64,000 nucleotides of DNA from Deltaproteobacteria bacterium (GCA_031273455.1 JAISRZ010000148.1:1-64000); one strand, 5' to 3'. Positions 8,906-18,648 are shown, counted from the first letter of the stretch. The notes: generated from the letters alone by a model not told the origin. Numbers and translations: made by a program.

Positions 8906-11071
8906 ATGGGTAATTTCTTCCGAACCAAACTTGGCCTGGTTTTCCTGACTGTAATCGCCGGCGTTATAGGCGCTCTATTTGTCTACGCCGACCCAGCGGT
9001 GCTTTCAGGACCGGCTTGGTCTATATTTGACATCTATCAGTCCCACGCCGATCCGCCTGTGCCCCCGCAAAAGATGGCTATTGTTCTGGTTGGGGAAAAA
9101 AGCGTTCAAGAAATTGGCGCGTGGCCCTTTCCCAGAAGCCTCCACGCCCGGCTTATCGGTAAATTGAATCTCGCCCGCTTAATTGTCTTAGATATAATCT
9201 TCCCGGAGAACTCCACGCCAGAAGATGACGCTTGGCTCTCGGCTCTGGCTAAAGAGTCAGGCAAAGTTATCGCCGGGATCCAGCTAGCCATGGACGCTCA
9301 AGGTAAGCCAGAGGACGTTGTTCCACCTTATAAGGAGTTGGCCAACGCTGTTCTGGACATGGGAATAGTCAATGTTCACGCTGAATCAGATGGTATTTAC
9401 CGTGATTACCCTCTAGTTTGGAATTTAAAGGACCAAACTTATCCTTCTATTCCTTTATCTGTTTATGTGGAGATAAATAAAAAAGTTCCCGCCTTAAGTC
9501 CCTTAAAAAACGGTTACCTGGTCGGCCTTGAGAGTGGCCCTGTCCAAATCGATAAAGATTTTTCCTTCAAAATCCATCATCCTGAGCCAGGCTTTCCCAT
9601 TTATGAATACGTGGACGTTTTAAGGGAAGACGTTAAACCTGAAGTTTTCCGGGACACCATAGTTTTCGTTGGGGTGAACGCCTCAGGAGCCTCGGATTAC
9701 TTTTCCATCGGGCGAGGGCGTTTAATCCCCGGGTCGTCTTTCATCGCCAACGCCACTCAAACTCTCTTTTCGGGTTGGATTCCTTATCCGGCCCCGACCT
9801 GGGTCGCCTTATTATCCGCCGCTATACTCTGCGCTTTGGGCTGGTTATCCAGCTTTATTCAACGCTGGGGCTTCGCGGTCATAATCATTATCCTAGTTGG
9901 TTGGGTGGGGTTAACTTACCTGCTTTTTATCAAATCCATGATCTGGCTCTCTCCCCTGCCCCCTATTCTGCCAGCTTTGGTGGCCACTGGGGTATCAGCT
10001 CTCTTTAGGTTAAAAATACTCTCCGTTGACTGGGAGATCCAACGGATATCCATTGATTCTCTTTTATTTCTAGGTCGTCAAGATTTTGACCCATCTAAGA
10101 CCACTTTCGCTGATTTTCTCTGGAACAACTGGTCAGAAATAGAAAAATGGAGCAATATTACCTTAGTCTTTCCTCTGGCCTCTTTAGAAGAGATTAATAA
10201 CGCCGGCTTCATGGAAGGGAAGCAACTAAGCTCGTCTCGAACCAAGGCCAACTTAGGCGCCTCAATCATTACCTCCAAAACTGGGATCCGGCACCTTCTT
10301 TTAGAGCTGCCAGAACTAGAGTCGGGGGAAAAACACTATTCCTTACTGGCTTGGCACGGGCGTTTAAGCGTTGAGGTGGTCAAAAGCGTGGCCGCTTTAA
10401 TCCTTTCAGCGGCCATGCATTTTAAAGCTTTAGAGGAAAATCAAGCTAGAAAGGAACTCTTTTACGGTCTAATTGACGTTATTATCGGGGCGGTGGACGC
10501 TAAAGACCCGACCACCGCTGGCCATTCCCGACGCGTAGCTGATCTATCCAAAGAACTGGCCGAAGCGGTGGGAGTGTCAGACAAAGAGTTGGATGACATC
10601 CATTTGGGTGGACTTCTCCATGACGTGGGGAAAATCGGCATACCGGATTACATCCTCAATAAACCAGGTAAACTTGACGCCAGTGAAATGGCCATCATGC
10701 GTAGCCACCCAGGGATTGGCGAAGAGCTAATGAGCCGGATCAAACTCCCTGAGGCCATCATGAAGGCCATTGTAGAACATCATGAGCGGTTGGACGGTCG
10801 CGGTTACCCTAAAGGCCTCAAAGACCATCAGCTGAGTCTACCTGGACGGATTCTAAAAATCGCCGATGTTTATGACGCTCTATCCTCCAAACGCCAGTAC
10901 AAAGAGCAGATGAGTAACGAGAACGTCCGAGAAATCCTTATAGCGGGCATTGGCACGGACTTTGACGAATCGCTCATGAAGACATTTATGCAAATTAAAG
11001 GTCTAGATAAGGACGAGCCGGAAGATCCAACGTTAGGGCCCACGGCAACGCCATTACCCATTATTGACTAA
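8906..11071 (+). CDS. CHASE2 sensor with HD-GYP output domain
   Basis: A 721-residue inner-membrane protein. The N-terminal membrane anchor (GLVFLTVIAGVIGALFVYA) is followed by a periplasmic CHASE2 sensing domain to about residue 285, including AIVLVGEKSVQEIGAWPFPR and the DTIVFVGVNASG strand. Three closely spaced membrane helices follow (about 295-365), then a linker. A C-terminal HD-GYP domain has H572-D573 in LLHDVGKIGIP and the HHERLDGRGYP signature near 625-635. HD-GYP domains hydrolyse cyclic di-GMP, so this is a predicted signal-responsive phosphodiesterase. The key HD and GYP residues are all present. It overlaps the convergent flavoprotein gene by 11 bases at the 3' end. The C-terminal tail is proline-rich and acidic. 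Confidence 0.92.
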   Translation: MGNFFRTKLGLVFLTVIAGVIGALFVYADPAVLSGPAWSIFDIYQSHADPPVPPQKMAIVLVGEKSVQEIGAWPFPRSLHARLIGKLNLARLIVLDIIFPENSTPEDDAWLSALAKESGKVIAGIQLAMDAQGKPEDVVPPYKELANAVLDMGIVNVHAESDGIYRDYPLVWNLKDQTYPSIPLSVYVEINKKVPALSPLKNGYLVGLESGPVQIDKDFSFKIHHPEPGFPIYEYVDVLREDVKPEVFRDTIVFVGVNASGASDYFSIGRGRLIPGSSFIANATQTLFSGWIPYPAPTWVALLSAAILCALGWLSSFIQRWGFAVIIIILVGWVGLTYLLFIKSMIWLSPLPPILPALVATGVSALFRLKILSVDWEIQRISIDSLLFLGRQDFDPSKTTFADFLWNNWSEIEKWSNITLVFPLASLEEINNAGFMEGKQLSSSRTKANLGASIITSKTGIRHLLLELPELESGEKHYSLLAWHGRLSVEVVKSVAALILSAAMHFKALEENQARKELFYGLIDVIIGAVDAKDPTTAGHSRRVADLSKELAEAVGVSDKELDDIHLGGLLHDVGKIGIPDYILNKPGKLDASEMAIMRSHPGIGEELMSRIKLPEAIMKAIVEHHERLDGRGYPKGLKDHQLSLPGRILKIADVYDALSSKRQYKEQMSNENVREILIAGIGTDFDESLMKTFMQIKGLDKDEPEDPTLGPTATPLPIID

Positions 11072-11690
11072 TGGCCGCCCCAATAGACCGGCCAAGCTCC
11101 TTGGCCGCGGCTATGGCCGAGGGATTGTCCGCGAAACTCCTAAACTTATCAGGGGTGACTTTAGCCCCGGGACCGTATTCCCTTAAAAACCCACTCCCCG
11201 GGCAGTCCTCGCCATAGCCGCAACTCATGCAGGGGGCGTTACCCTTAATGACTAAAGTCCCTTTATAGTCAGCCAGAAGATAACGATCAAAGTAGTGAGT
11301 GAAATAACCGGCCAGCTCGTCAAGGCCGTTTAACCCGCCGATAACCGCCGCCCCTACCATCCCTTTGGTTAGGATAGTCTGGTGCCGTAAAGGCCAGTTA
11401 CGCTCAATAAAGACCTTGGTCATGGCGTTTAAGGAGCCAAAACTGGGATAGCCGCTTAAGACCAAGGCTTTGGCCTTAGTTATCTTCTCCAATAGCGGGT
11501 TTAAACCATCGTCTAAAACGCACCGGTTAGTTTTAGCGCATTTTTTGCAACCCAAACAGGTCCGAAAATTGTAGTCATAAAGCCGGATAAACTCCGACTC
11601 AACTTCAGTGGCCTTAAGGACCTCTTTTAAGCCTGACTCAATGTTGCCGTTTTTAATCGGCGTGCCGGAAAACCCCAGGACCATAGCCAT
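11061..11690 (-). CDS. Iron-sulfur flavoprotein / NADPH-dependent FMN reductase family
   Basis: A flavodoxin-like fold: MVLGFSGTPIKNGNIE gives the FMN phosphate-binding loop. A cysteine cluster CLGCKKCAKTNRC and a later CMSCGYGEDC could hold an Fe-S cluster. SGYPSFGSLNAMTKVFIERN is the usual second flavin loop. The family (iron-sulfur flavoproteins and related FMN reductases) is common in anaerobes and handles electron transfer or oxidative stress. The frame is open to 11750, but the conserved fold begins at the ATG at 11690, preceded by GAG. It converges on and overlaps the HD-GYP gene. The upstream 370 bases show no clear promoter to me. Confidence 0.8.
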   Translation of the reverse strand: MAMVLGFSGTPIKNGNIESGLKEVLKATEVESEFIRLYDYNFRTCLGCKKCAKTNRCVLDDGLNPLLEKITKAKALVLSGYPSFGSLNAMTKVFIERNWPLRHQTILTKGMVGAAVIGGLNGLDELAGYFTHYFDRYLLADYKGTLVIKGNAPCMSCGYGEDCPGSGFLREYGPGAKVTPDKFRSFADNPSAIAAAKELGRSIGAAISQ

Positions 11691-12064
11691 AAAAAAAACT
11701 CGCTTTCCGATCCCAAAACCCTGGCGGGATCGCGATAAATCAAAGAACATAAGTCTAATACTGACTTAACTGAGGACTTATTTTGTATCATCAGCTACTT
11801 TAGGGATGAGATCAATTCTTTTTTTCGCGAAAGGACGCGGCGGGCTAACAGGAAAAATCAAATAATGGTTGATAAATAACATATAAATTAGATAACATAT
11901 TTACCTTTGGAAAACCTTAACTTGAAGAAACAAATATGTTTTTAAACGAATATTTAATTTTTTCCTATTATTTTTACGCCCCGACATTACCCCGACCAGA
12001 CCGCCTTCTGATCGATCTTTACGCCAAAAATCAAAAAATTGACCATTAAAGTAACCTAAGTTAC
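11691..12064. other. Divergent intergenic region
   Basis: About 370 bases between the divergent flavoprotein and DUF1638 genes. The centre (about 11880-11960) is AT-rich. I see no hairpin or repeat of note. Promoters for both genes should lie here; only the rightward one is clear. Confidence 0.5.
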
Positions 12065-12091
12065 TTGTCCATTGGCGCGGTTTGGTATACT
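12065..12091 (+). promoter_or_regulatory. Promoter of DUF1638 gene
   Basis: TTGTCC at 12065-12070 and TATACT at 12086-12091 have a 15-base spacer. TGG directly before the -10 gives an extended -10 (TGnTATACT), which would compensate for the short spacer. Confidence 0.55.
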
Positions 12092-12180
12092 GTAAAAAAA
12101 AGATAAAAACTGGGGTTTAATATTTTATTGACCTTCTTTGGCCAGGCGGTCTTAAAAGGAATGGTTAGCGAGGATACGCA

Positions 12181-12756
12181 ATGAAAAGGACTGTTATCGC
12201 GTGCAGTATTTTTGAGGATGAGCTTAATAGCGTTCTTCAGGATCCCGCCTATGACGTGGACGTCAAGTGGCTTCACGCCGGGCTCCACTGCGATCTAGAG
12301 CTCTTGGAAAAGAGCTTGGTGAAGATTTTAGATGAGGTCAAAGACACCGCCGAAGGGCCGCGTCTTCTTATCGGCGATGGTTGTCTACCCCAAATGAAGG
12401 ACCTAGCCAAGTCCTATCAGATTCCGGTTCTCAGCTACAAGAACTGTGTGGAGTCCTTGATTGGCGTGGATAAACTTCGGGAGCTGGAGCGAGATAAGAC
12501 CATGGTCATAACCCCGGCCTGGATCCGTAAAGTCTTCATAGCTCCTGACGGCGTCCGGCAAATCTTAGGCTGGGACAATACGGATCTAAAAATCAACTTC
12601 GGTCGTTATGACCGATTTCTGGTTCTAGATTTTGGCCTTAGCCCTTTGACCGATGAGGAGACCATGGAATTTTTCGACGCCGTGGAAGTCCCCATTGAGA
12701 CCATGGAGATGGACCTAGACCGCTTCAAAAATGTCATAAGCGAGTTTTTAGCTTAG
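12181..12756 (+). CDS. DUF1638 family protein
   Basis: A 191-residue protein matching the DUF1638 pattern: KRTVIACSIFEDEL at the start, LLIGDGCLPQM in the middle, YKNCVESLIG, then ITPAWIRK and the GRYDRFLVLDFGL strand. Three conserved cysteines (in IACS, DGCL, KNCV) suggest metal or corrinoid handling. In other organisms this family often lies next to methylcobalamin-dependent methyltransferase genes, but no such partner is seen here. GAGG lies seven bases before the ATG. It converges on rfbA with only 11 bases between stops. Confidence 0.82.
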   Translation: MKRTVIACSIFEDELNSVLQDPAYDVDVKWLHAGLHCDLELLEKSLVKILDEVKDTAEGPRLLIGDGCLPQMKDLAKSYQIPVLSYKNCVESLIGVDKLRELERDKTMVITPAWIRKVFIAPDGVRQILGWDNTDLKINFGRYDRFLVLDFGLSPLTDEETMEFFDAVEVPIETMEMDLDRFKNVISEFLA

Positions 12757-12767
12757 ACGTTGGTCGC

Positions 12768-13640
12768 CTACTCTTCCTCGGCCAGATACTTAAGATACTC
12801 GCCATAGCTGTTTTTACTAAGCTCTTTGGCCAGTTCCAAAAGGCTCTGGCGGTCGATCCAGCCTTGACGGTAGGCCACCTCTTCTGGGCAAGCGATCTTC
12901 AGGCCCTGTCTTTTTTCCACGGTTTGGACGAACTGGCCAGCCTCAAGAAGGGTCTCGTGGGTCCCGGTGTCCAGCCAGGCCATACCCCGGCCCATGAGCT
13001 TAACTTTAAGTTGGCCGCTCGTAAGGTAGAGCCGGTTAAGATCGGTTATTTCCAGTTCCCCGCGTTTAGAGGGTTTTAGGGTCTTGGCTTTTTCGGAAGC
13101 CGTCGCGTCGTAAAAGTAAAGACCAGTCACCGCGTAGTTGGAGCGCGGTTTAGCGGGCTTTTCCTCAATGCTAATAGCCTCGCGGTTCCGGTTAAACTCC
13201 ACCACCCCGAACCGGTAAGGATCCACCACGTGATAAGCCATAATGGTGGCTCCGGTGGTTTGCTCTGTGGCGGCCTTTAGAATGGACTGTAATTCGTTAC
13301 CAAAGAAGATATTGTCCCCTAAAATAAGAACCGCTGGCTCCTTCCGCAGAAAATCCTCGGCGATAATTAAAGCTTGGGCCAAGCCCTCGGGGCGCGGTTG
13401 CACCCCATAAGAAAGCTTCAGCCCCCATTTGGCCCCATCGCCTAAAAGACGCTGAAAATGCGGGGTATCCGTGGGGGTGGAGATGATCAGTATTTCCCGA
13501 ACCCCGGCCAACATCAGAGTGGTTAAAGGGTAATAAATCATGGGCTTATCATAAACGGGCAGAAGCTGTTTGGAGACAACTAAAGTCGCGGGATGAAGCC
13601 GCGTTCCCGCTCCGCCAGCTAAGATTATGCCTCGCCTCAT
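12768..13640 (-). CDS. rfbA: Glucose-1-phosphate thymidylyltransferase
   Basis: RmlA/RfbA makes dTDP-glucose from dTTP and glucose 1-phosphate, the first step of dTDP-deoxysugar synthesis. The signature [16 protein letters not shown] is followed by [17 protein letters not shown] and [10 protein letters not shown]. The frame is open to 13706, but a strong AGGAGG lies before the ATG at 13640, where family members start. It lies 13 bases after rfbB and should be co-transcribed. About 290 residues is the normal length. Neither rfbC nor rfbD is present in the window. Confidence 0.95.
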   Translation of the reverse strand: MRRGIILAGGAGTRLHPATLVVSKQLLPVYDKPMIYYPLTTLMLAGVREILIISTPTDTPHFQRLLGDGAKWGLKLSYGVQPRPEGLAQALIIAEDFLRKEPAVLILGDNIFFGNELQSILKAATEQTTGATIMAYHVVDPYRFGVVEFNRNREAISIEEKPAKPRSNYAVTGLYFYDATASEKAKTLKPSKRGELEITDLNRLYLTSGQLKVKLMGRGMAWLDTGTHETLLEAGQFVQTVEKRQGLKIACPEEVAYRQGWIDRQSLLELAKELSKNSYGEYLKYLAEEE

Positions 13641-13653
13641 GATATCGCCTCCT

Positions 13654-14721
13654 TTACTTATCTTTCTGGCCATAGTGAAGATCCAGCCACTGACGATAAG
13701 CCCCACTTTTAACCTTTTCCACCCAAATAGTATTACTTAAATACCAATCCACGGTCATTTTTAACCCTTCGGTAAAAGACCACTGGGGACTAAAACCCAA
13801 ACTCATTTGTATTTTGCGATCATCGATAGCGTAACGGCGGTCATGGCCAGGCCGGTCTTTAACGTGCTTAATCTGGACCGTACGCGACTGACCATCTAAG
13901 CGGGGCGTAAGCTCATCTAAGATCGCGCAAACCGCTAAGACCACCTCCATATTCGTTCTTTCCTCATGACCGCCAACGTTATAAGTCTCCCCAGGCGTTC
14001 CCTTAAATAAAACCTCACGAATAGCCCTTACGTGGTCCATCACAAAGATCCAATCCCGGGCTTGGAGCCCATCGCCGTAAACCGGTAGCTCCGCGCCCGA
14101 GGCGCCGTTTAAAATCATAAGAGGGATGAGCTTTTCTGGAAACTGCCGAGGGCCGTAATTATTGGAGCAGTTGGTGGTTAAAACCGGGAGATCGTAGGTT
14201 TTAAAGTAAGCTCTAACCAGATGATCGGAGGCGGCTTTGGAGGCGGAGTACGGGCTGTTGGGGCTATAAGGCGTCTCTTCGGTGAAGGGGGGATCGTTGG
14301 GGGCCAATGAGCCGTAAACCTCATCAGTGGAAACGTGCAAAAAGCGAAACTTCTCCTTACCCTTCCCACTTAAAGACCCAAAATAGGCCCGGGTGGCCTC
14401 TAGAAGGTTAAACGTCCCCATAACGTTGGTCCGCATAAAGTCGGCGGGCGAGTAAATGGAGCGATCCACGTGGGACTCGGCGGCCAGGTTTAATATCGCC
14501 CAAGGCTGATGTTTATTAAGTAGGTCCTTTACTAACTCCGCGTCGCCAATATCCCCTTGGATAAGCTCGTAAACGTCTGGATCTTGCCCGGCTAAATTTT
14601 CTGGGTTGCCCGCGTAGGTTAGCTTATCGAGGTTAACGATCTTCTCGCCGATCTCACGAACCCATTCTAAGATAAAATTGCAACCAATAAAACCAGCCCC
14701 GCCGGTGATGATGACTGTCAC
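13654..14721 (-). CDS. rfbB: dTDP-glucose 4,6-dehydratase
   Basis: RmlB/RfbB is an extended short-chain dehydrogenase turning dTDP-glucose into dTDP-4-keto-6-deoxyglucose. The NAD-binding [11 protein letters not shown] starts the protein, [11 protein letters not shown] carries the catalytic T-D-E, and [12 protein letters not shown] the Tyr-x3-Lys pair. It is 355 residues, the normal length. The start is GTG at 14721 with AGGAG upstream. It lies between dinB and rfbA in a minus-strand cluster. Confidence 0.95.
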   Translation of the reverse strand: MTVIITGGAGFIGCNFILEWVREIGEKIVNLDKLTYAGNPENLAGQDPDVYELIQGDIGDAELVKDLLNKHQPWAILNLAAESHVDRSIYSPADFMRTNVMGTFNLLEATRAYFGSLSGKGKEKFRFLHVSTDEVYGSLAPNDPPFTEETPYSPNSPYSASKAASDHLVRAYFKTYDLPVLTTNCSNNYGPRQFPEKLIPLMILNGASGAELPVYGDGLQARDWIFVMDHVRAIREVLFKGTPGETYNVGGHEERTNMEVVLAVCAILDELTPRLDGQSRTVQIKHVKDRPGHDRRYAIDDRKIQMSLGFSPQWSFTEGLKMTVDWYLSNTIWVEKVKSGAYRQWLDLHYGQKDK

Positions 14722-14748
14722 TTAGATCTCCTAAAGCCGTAAGAATTT

Positions 14749-15945
14749 TTAGCTTTTTCGACCTGGTTTATCCAGGAGACTGGCCGGTTTAAGCCCCTTA
14801 TCGCCAAAGCGGTCGTTGATCTTATCCAAAGCGTCCATTAAGCGGGAGTCGGCTACGGTGGGTTTGGGGACTTGGTTAAAAAAGAGATCTTCCATTGGGC
14901 TCTCCTGGCCGTTAGGATCTTGAAAGTTCGAGACGCTTAGGCCTAATAGGCGAAACGGCCCTTTTTTGTCCCAAGGGAAAAGTTCCCGCGCGAGCTTATA
15001 GATCTCCCGGTGATCGTTAAGACCTAAAGAGACGGACCTCGACCGGGTTATGGTCTTAAAGGCTTTGTCCCGAACTTTAAGGGTTAAGGTCTTGCCCTTA
15101 ACCTCGTTGGCCCGCATCCTTTTAGCCACCCGCACCGCTAAAGACAATAGCTCCGTTAAGATCCGATCTTCCCCGTCTATATCGACCTCATAGGTTTCCT
15201 CATGGCCAATGGACTTTATCTCGCGCTCAGGCTCAACCTCGCGCTCGTCCACGCAGTTGGCTAGACGCCACAGTTTACGCCCAGACTCACCCAGTTTATT
15301 AGCGAGATCTTTAAAAGGAACTTTCGCCAAGTCGCCGATAGTTTTTAAACCTAAGCCCTCTAAAGTTTTTAAGGTGACCTTGCCCACTCCCCACAGGCGA
15401 CTTAGAGGCAAAGGCCACAGAAAATCCTTTTCCTCGCCAGCTTTAACCACGGTTAAACCATCGGGTTTCTGATAACCCGAGGCGATTTTGGCGATATGCT
15501 TTTGGGTGGCCACCCCCGCGGAAACGGTTAGCTTCGTTTCCGCTAAGACCTCGTCTTTAACGCGCCGGGCGATCTTAGGGGCCTCGCCAAAAAGCTTTAA
15601 CGAGCCGGTCACGTCCAAAAAGGCCTCATCCAAGGACAATGGCTCCACCAGAGGCGTATACCGATGGAAGACTTCCATGATCTTCGCGGACAGTTCTTGG
15701 TAGCGGGCGATGCGCGGATGGATATAAACCCCGTTAGGGCAAAGACGTTTGGCTTGGCTTATGGGCAACCCCGAGTGGACCCCATAGGCCCGGGCCGCGT
15801 AGGAAGCGGTGGAAACCACTCCCCTGGCCCCAAGTCCGCCGACAATGACCGGCGCGCCCTTTAGGGCGGGGTTATCCAGAATCTCCACGGAAGCGTAAAA
15901 GGCGTCCATATCGAAATGGATTATCCATTTCGGGGGCAGGGTCAC
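14749..15945 (-). CDS. dinB: DNA polymerase IV (Y-family)
   Basis: A translesion polymerase copying damaged DNA at low fidelity. Catalytic carboxylates are D12 (HFDMDAFYASVE) and D106-E107 (SLDEAFLDV). The helix-hairpin-helix thumb reads PLSRLWGVGKVTLKTLEGLG, and a little-finger domain follows. At 398 residues it lacks an obvious beta-clamp pentapeptide at the extreme C-terminus. The likely start is GTG at 15945. It begins nine bases after the stop of the periplasmic binding-protein gene and is followed 27 bases later by rfbB, an unusual operon setting. Confidence 0.95.
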   Translation of the reverse strand: MTLPPKWIIHFDMDAFYASVEILDNPALKGAPVIVGGLGARGVVSTASYAARAYGVHSGLPISQAKRLCPNGVYIHPRIARYQELSAKIMEVFHRYTPLVEPLSLDEAFLDVTGSLKLFGEAPKIARRVKDEVLAETKLTVSAGVATQKHIAKIASGYQKPDGLTVVKAGEEKDFLWPLPLSRLWGVGKVTLKTLEGLGLKTIGDLAKVPFKDLANKLGESGRKLWRLANCVDEREVEPEREIKSIGHEETYEVDIDGEDRILTELLSLAVRVAKRMRANEVKGKTLTLKVRDKAFKTITRSRSVSLGLNDHREIYKLARELFPWDKKGPFRLLGLSVSNFQDPNGQESPMEDLFFNQVPKPTVADSRLMDALDKINDRFGDKGLKPASLLDKPGRKS

Positions 15946-15954
15946 AAAAATCTC

Positions 15955-17181
15955 TTAAGGCAAAAAGGACAGACTGTCGGCGCTGACTTTAAAGATCTGG
16001 GTGGGGGCGCCTTTGTTAAAGACATAGCTGGTGGTTAAACCCTGGTGCGGGCGGTCAGGCTCTAAAAGATACTCTTTAACGTTCCCTAAAGAGGCCGCCT
16101 TAATGGCCATGGTGGTGGCGTCGTAAGCTAAAACCGCCGGCCAGGTCGGCGAGCTTTTGGCGTAGTACTCGTAACGCCGGGCGAAGGTGTTATAAGCCGC
16201 GCTTTTGGGGGCCGGAACCACCGGTAAGCAGAGCGATAAACTTAACTTCAAAGCGTTATACTCCGCCCCCAGTTCCCGTAAGCCTAAGGCGCTGCCGGCT
16301 AAAAAGCGGGCCTTGCTAAACTTGGACTCAGCCAAAATAGGCCCGGCCTCTAAAGCTAAGCTTAAGGGCAAAGCCAAAAGAACGATGTCCTGGGAGCCGC
16401 CTTTCAAGTCTTTCAGCTCAGCCAACCCGCCGAGGGTGTCGATCTCTAAACGATGCACCTTGACCTTCGAGGGTAAGGCCCCGATCCTTTTGGACGTCTT
16501 ACTCTGGCCACTCGCGGGCAGAGTTAAGCCTTTGGCCAAAGCGGTGGCGAAGGCGTCGGCCAAGAGCCTTTGGGGCCGCTCTGGGCCAACCAAGATAACC
16601 ACCTGATTGGGTTTTTTCTTCTGGGTTAAGATTTCCTGGGCCAAACGCCGACCTTGGGTCCCAAAGTCCGGCATGAGCTGGAAAAAATTCTCATTTAACG
16701 AAGCCACTTCCGGGTTTTCCAGGTAAGGCAGAAGGACTGGGATCTGGTAATGGATGTAATAAGGGGCGTTTCGGGCCAAAGACTTTTCCGAAAAATGGCC
16801 TAAAGCCACTTTAACGTCCTTAAGGTTGGGGATCTGGGTCTCAACCCGCTCCTCCTCATCCGCTTGCTCCAAGTTAAAGCCCGCGCCCCAGGCCTTCAAA
16901 GCCATCTCCGCTCCCCTTTTCGACTCCAGCCCAAAGGCGGTCAAGGGACCGCTGTAAGGGGCCACCAGCAAGAGATTTTGGTCCTCCAGCATAGTTGGTC
17001 CCTCTGGGGAGAAAACTGGCTCGATGGGGGCGTTTAATGACGCCTGGGTCAGCTCCAGAGGTTTGGGGGCGGAATCAAAAGCCCTAAGGTCATAAGGGCT
17101 CCCCCAAAGGCCAATCAGGCTAAAAGCGGATAAAATAGCCAGAAAAAGGCGGAAAAACCTTCTAGAAGTCAAAGTAAACAT
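15955..17181 (-). CDS. Periplasmic binding protein-like (ABC/LpoA-type fold)
   Basis: An exported protein with a membrane-spanning signal (FRLFLAILSAFSLIGLW). The fold looks like type-I periplasmic binding proteins: NLLLVAPYSGPLTAFGLESKRGAEMALKAWG is the usual first strand and helix, and PVLLPYLENPEVASLNENFFQLMP matches the amino-acid/LpoA-type branch. No lipobox cysteine is present. The frame is open to 17211, but an ATG at 17181 has GAGGGA upstream. No ABC permease genes are nearby, so a regulatory or cell-wall (LpoA-like) role is as likely as transport. It is the first gene of the cluster with dinB, rfbB and rfbA. Confidence 0.65.
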   Translation of the reverse strand: MFTLTSRRFFRLFLAILSAFSLIGLWGSPYDLRAFDSAPKPLELTQASLNAPIEPVFSPEGPTMLEDQNLLLVAPYSGPLTAFGLESKRGAEMALKAWGAGFNLEQADEEERVETQIPNLKDVKVALGHFSEKSLARNAPYYIHYQIPVLLPYLENPEVASLNENFFQLMPDFGTQGRRLAQEILTQKKKPNQVVILVGPERPQRLLADAFATALAKGLTLPASGQSKTSKRIGALPSKVKVHRLEIDTLGGLAELKDLKGGSQDIVLLALPLSLALEAGPILAESKFSKARFLAGSALGLRELGAEYNALKLSLSLCLPVVPAPKSAAYNTFARRYEYYAKSSPTWPAVLAYDATTMAIKAASLGNVKEYLLEPDRPHQGLTTSYVFNKGAPTQIFKVSADSLSFLP

Positions 17182-17620
17182 ATGATTCCCTCGGCGCTTA
17201 ACTCTGGCCATAAAACAAAAAAGCCTAATCCCTCTCTAGTTTAGCGTCTCTATTTTAGATTATTTCTTTAATAAAAGCAATCAAAAAAACTAGTTTTTTG
17301 ACCTTAGAGCCTTAACGCCAATGACACGTGAAAAAATAGAATAGAAATTTTTAATAAATACTAATTAAATATTTTACTCATATTAAATATTAACAATAAT
17401 AATACGTTATTTATATGTGACTTATTAAACCTTATATAATGCCGTTATAGCGAAAATTTGCCAAATAGGCTAAACCCCGGGCCTCATCAAAAGACCAAAC
17501 GAGCGCCCTTAACTATAGATGGTCCTGACTTATTTTAAAGGGCCAGCTAAGGTCAAAAAGGCGCGGAAAAACTACCTCTTCCTCATTTAGCGCTATCCTA
17601 TCAAGTAAAATGAAAAAAAT
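17182..17620. other. Divergent intergenic region, AT-rich
   Basis: About 440 bases between divergent transcription units. Its middle part (17330-17440) is extremely AT-rich. No ORF or clear hairpin is seen. Confidence 0.5.
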
Positions 17621-17650
17621 TTGACAAGCCCAGAAGATTTGAGTTATTAT
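17621..17650 (+). promoter_or_regulatory. Sigma-70 promoter
   Basis: A consensus TTGACA at 17621-17626 and TATTAT at 17645-17650 with an 18-base spacer. The start would be near 17657, giving a leader of about 275 bases to the DsbA-like gene. Confidence 0.75.
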
Positions 17651-17866
17651 GATTAACGGTTTTTTTCCTTACCAATAAATCTAAAAAGTAATGAATGGTA
17701 TTTAGCGATTAAAAAGCTAAAATATCATGATTACCAAATTTTTTTAAATTTATTAAGTGATTTATGCGTTTTCAACTATAATATTTTATAATCAAATTAA
17801 ATTAATTTTTTACATGATTATATTTAAAACAAAGTGAATACAAACTAGGTTACTGGATCAAAACAC

Positions 17867-17908
17867 CCACTTCCGGCTCATCCGCCGGAAAAAAGTGGTT
17901 AGTTTTTT
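17867..17908 (+). terminator. Terminator-like hairpin in leader of DsbA-like gene
   Basis: CCACT (17867-17871) pairs with AGTGG (17894-17898). Inside it, TCCGGC pairs with GCCGGA around a six-base loop. TTAGTTTTTT follows. It ends 24 bases before the ATG at 17932, so the transcript from 17657 either stops here as a small RNA of about 250 bases or is attenuated. Confidence 0.6.
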
Positions 17909-17931
17909 AACAAAGTTCATGGGAGGCATTC

Positions 17932-18633
17932 ATGAGGCGCTTAACGATTCTGGCTATGGCCATCTTTATGTTACTAACCCCCGCCCTAGCCAGGGCTCAA
18001 AGCGTCGACCAGTCAGCTAATCCGCCGGAAGAGGCGGCTAAAGCCGACCCGTCGGTTGAAGTGATCTATTTTATCTACTACGGCAACTTTGACTGTCAGG
18101 TCATTGAGCCCAAGCTAGAAAGCTTCATTAAAAATCTCCCCGAAAACGTCCACTTTGAGGTTCTGCCAGTGGTCGTGGTCCGCGGCGCGGTCGGGGAAGA
18201 TGAGTTCTACACGGTCAACCAGTACGCGGACCTCTTTTTTGTTCTGGACTACTTTGGCCAGAAAAAACTCTTGCGCGACAAAATCTTCCAGACGGTCATG
18301 GACACCCTGGCCAACACTGGCGAGTTCGCTTTAACGGACATTAACTACCAGATGGATTTTCTTGACGATTACGATCTATCCATGAATGAGTATCGGGAGG
18401 CTATTGATTCGGACAAAGTTGATAAGCAAATTGAAAAAGCCTTGGATTATATCCAAAAGTTCAATATTTTCTCCGTTCCCTCCATGGTGGTTAACGGTAA
18501 AACCCTAGTTTCCTACAACCCGGACAAAGGGGTGGACAACTTTTTCGTCTCAGTTAATGAGGCCATTAAAAACGCGGCTAACCCCCCAAAGACTAAAGTT
18601 AAACCCAGAACCGTCTCTAAAGACAACAAATAG
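17932..18633 (+). CDS. DsbA-like thioredoxin-fold protein with one active-site cysteine
   Basis: A 233-residue exported protein. The signal peptide is about residues 1-22 (ILAMAIFMLLTPALARAQ). The fold follows DsbA: VEVIYFIYYGNFDCQVIEPKL corresponds to the strand and CxxC helix, and FSVPSMVVNGK near residue 180 supplies the cis-proline loop. The usual first active-site cysteine is Asn52 and only Cys55 remains (NFDC). No other cysteine is evident, so it cannot work as a normal dithiol oxidase. A monothiol or chaperone-like role is possible. GGGAGG lies five bases from the ATG. Its long leader holds a terminator-like hairpin. Confidence 0.75.
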   Translation: MRRLTILAMAIFMLLTPALARAQSVDQSANPPEEAAKADPSVEVIYFIYYGNFDCQVIEPKLESFIKNLPENVHFEVLPVVVVRGAVGEDEFYTVNQYADLFFVLDYFGQKKLLRDKIFQTVMDTLANTGEFALTDINYQMDFLDDYDLSMNEYREAIDSDKVDKQIEKALDYIQKFNIFSVPSMVVNGKTLVSYNPDKGVDNFFVSVNEAIKNAANPPKTKVKPRTVSKDNK

Positions 18634-18648
18634 TCTCTAAAATAGGGA

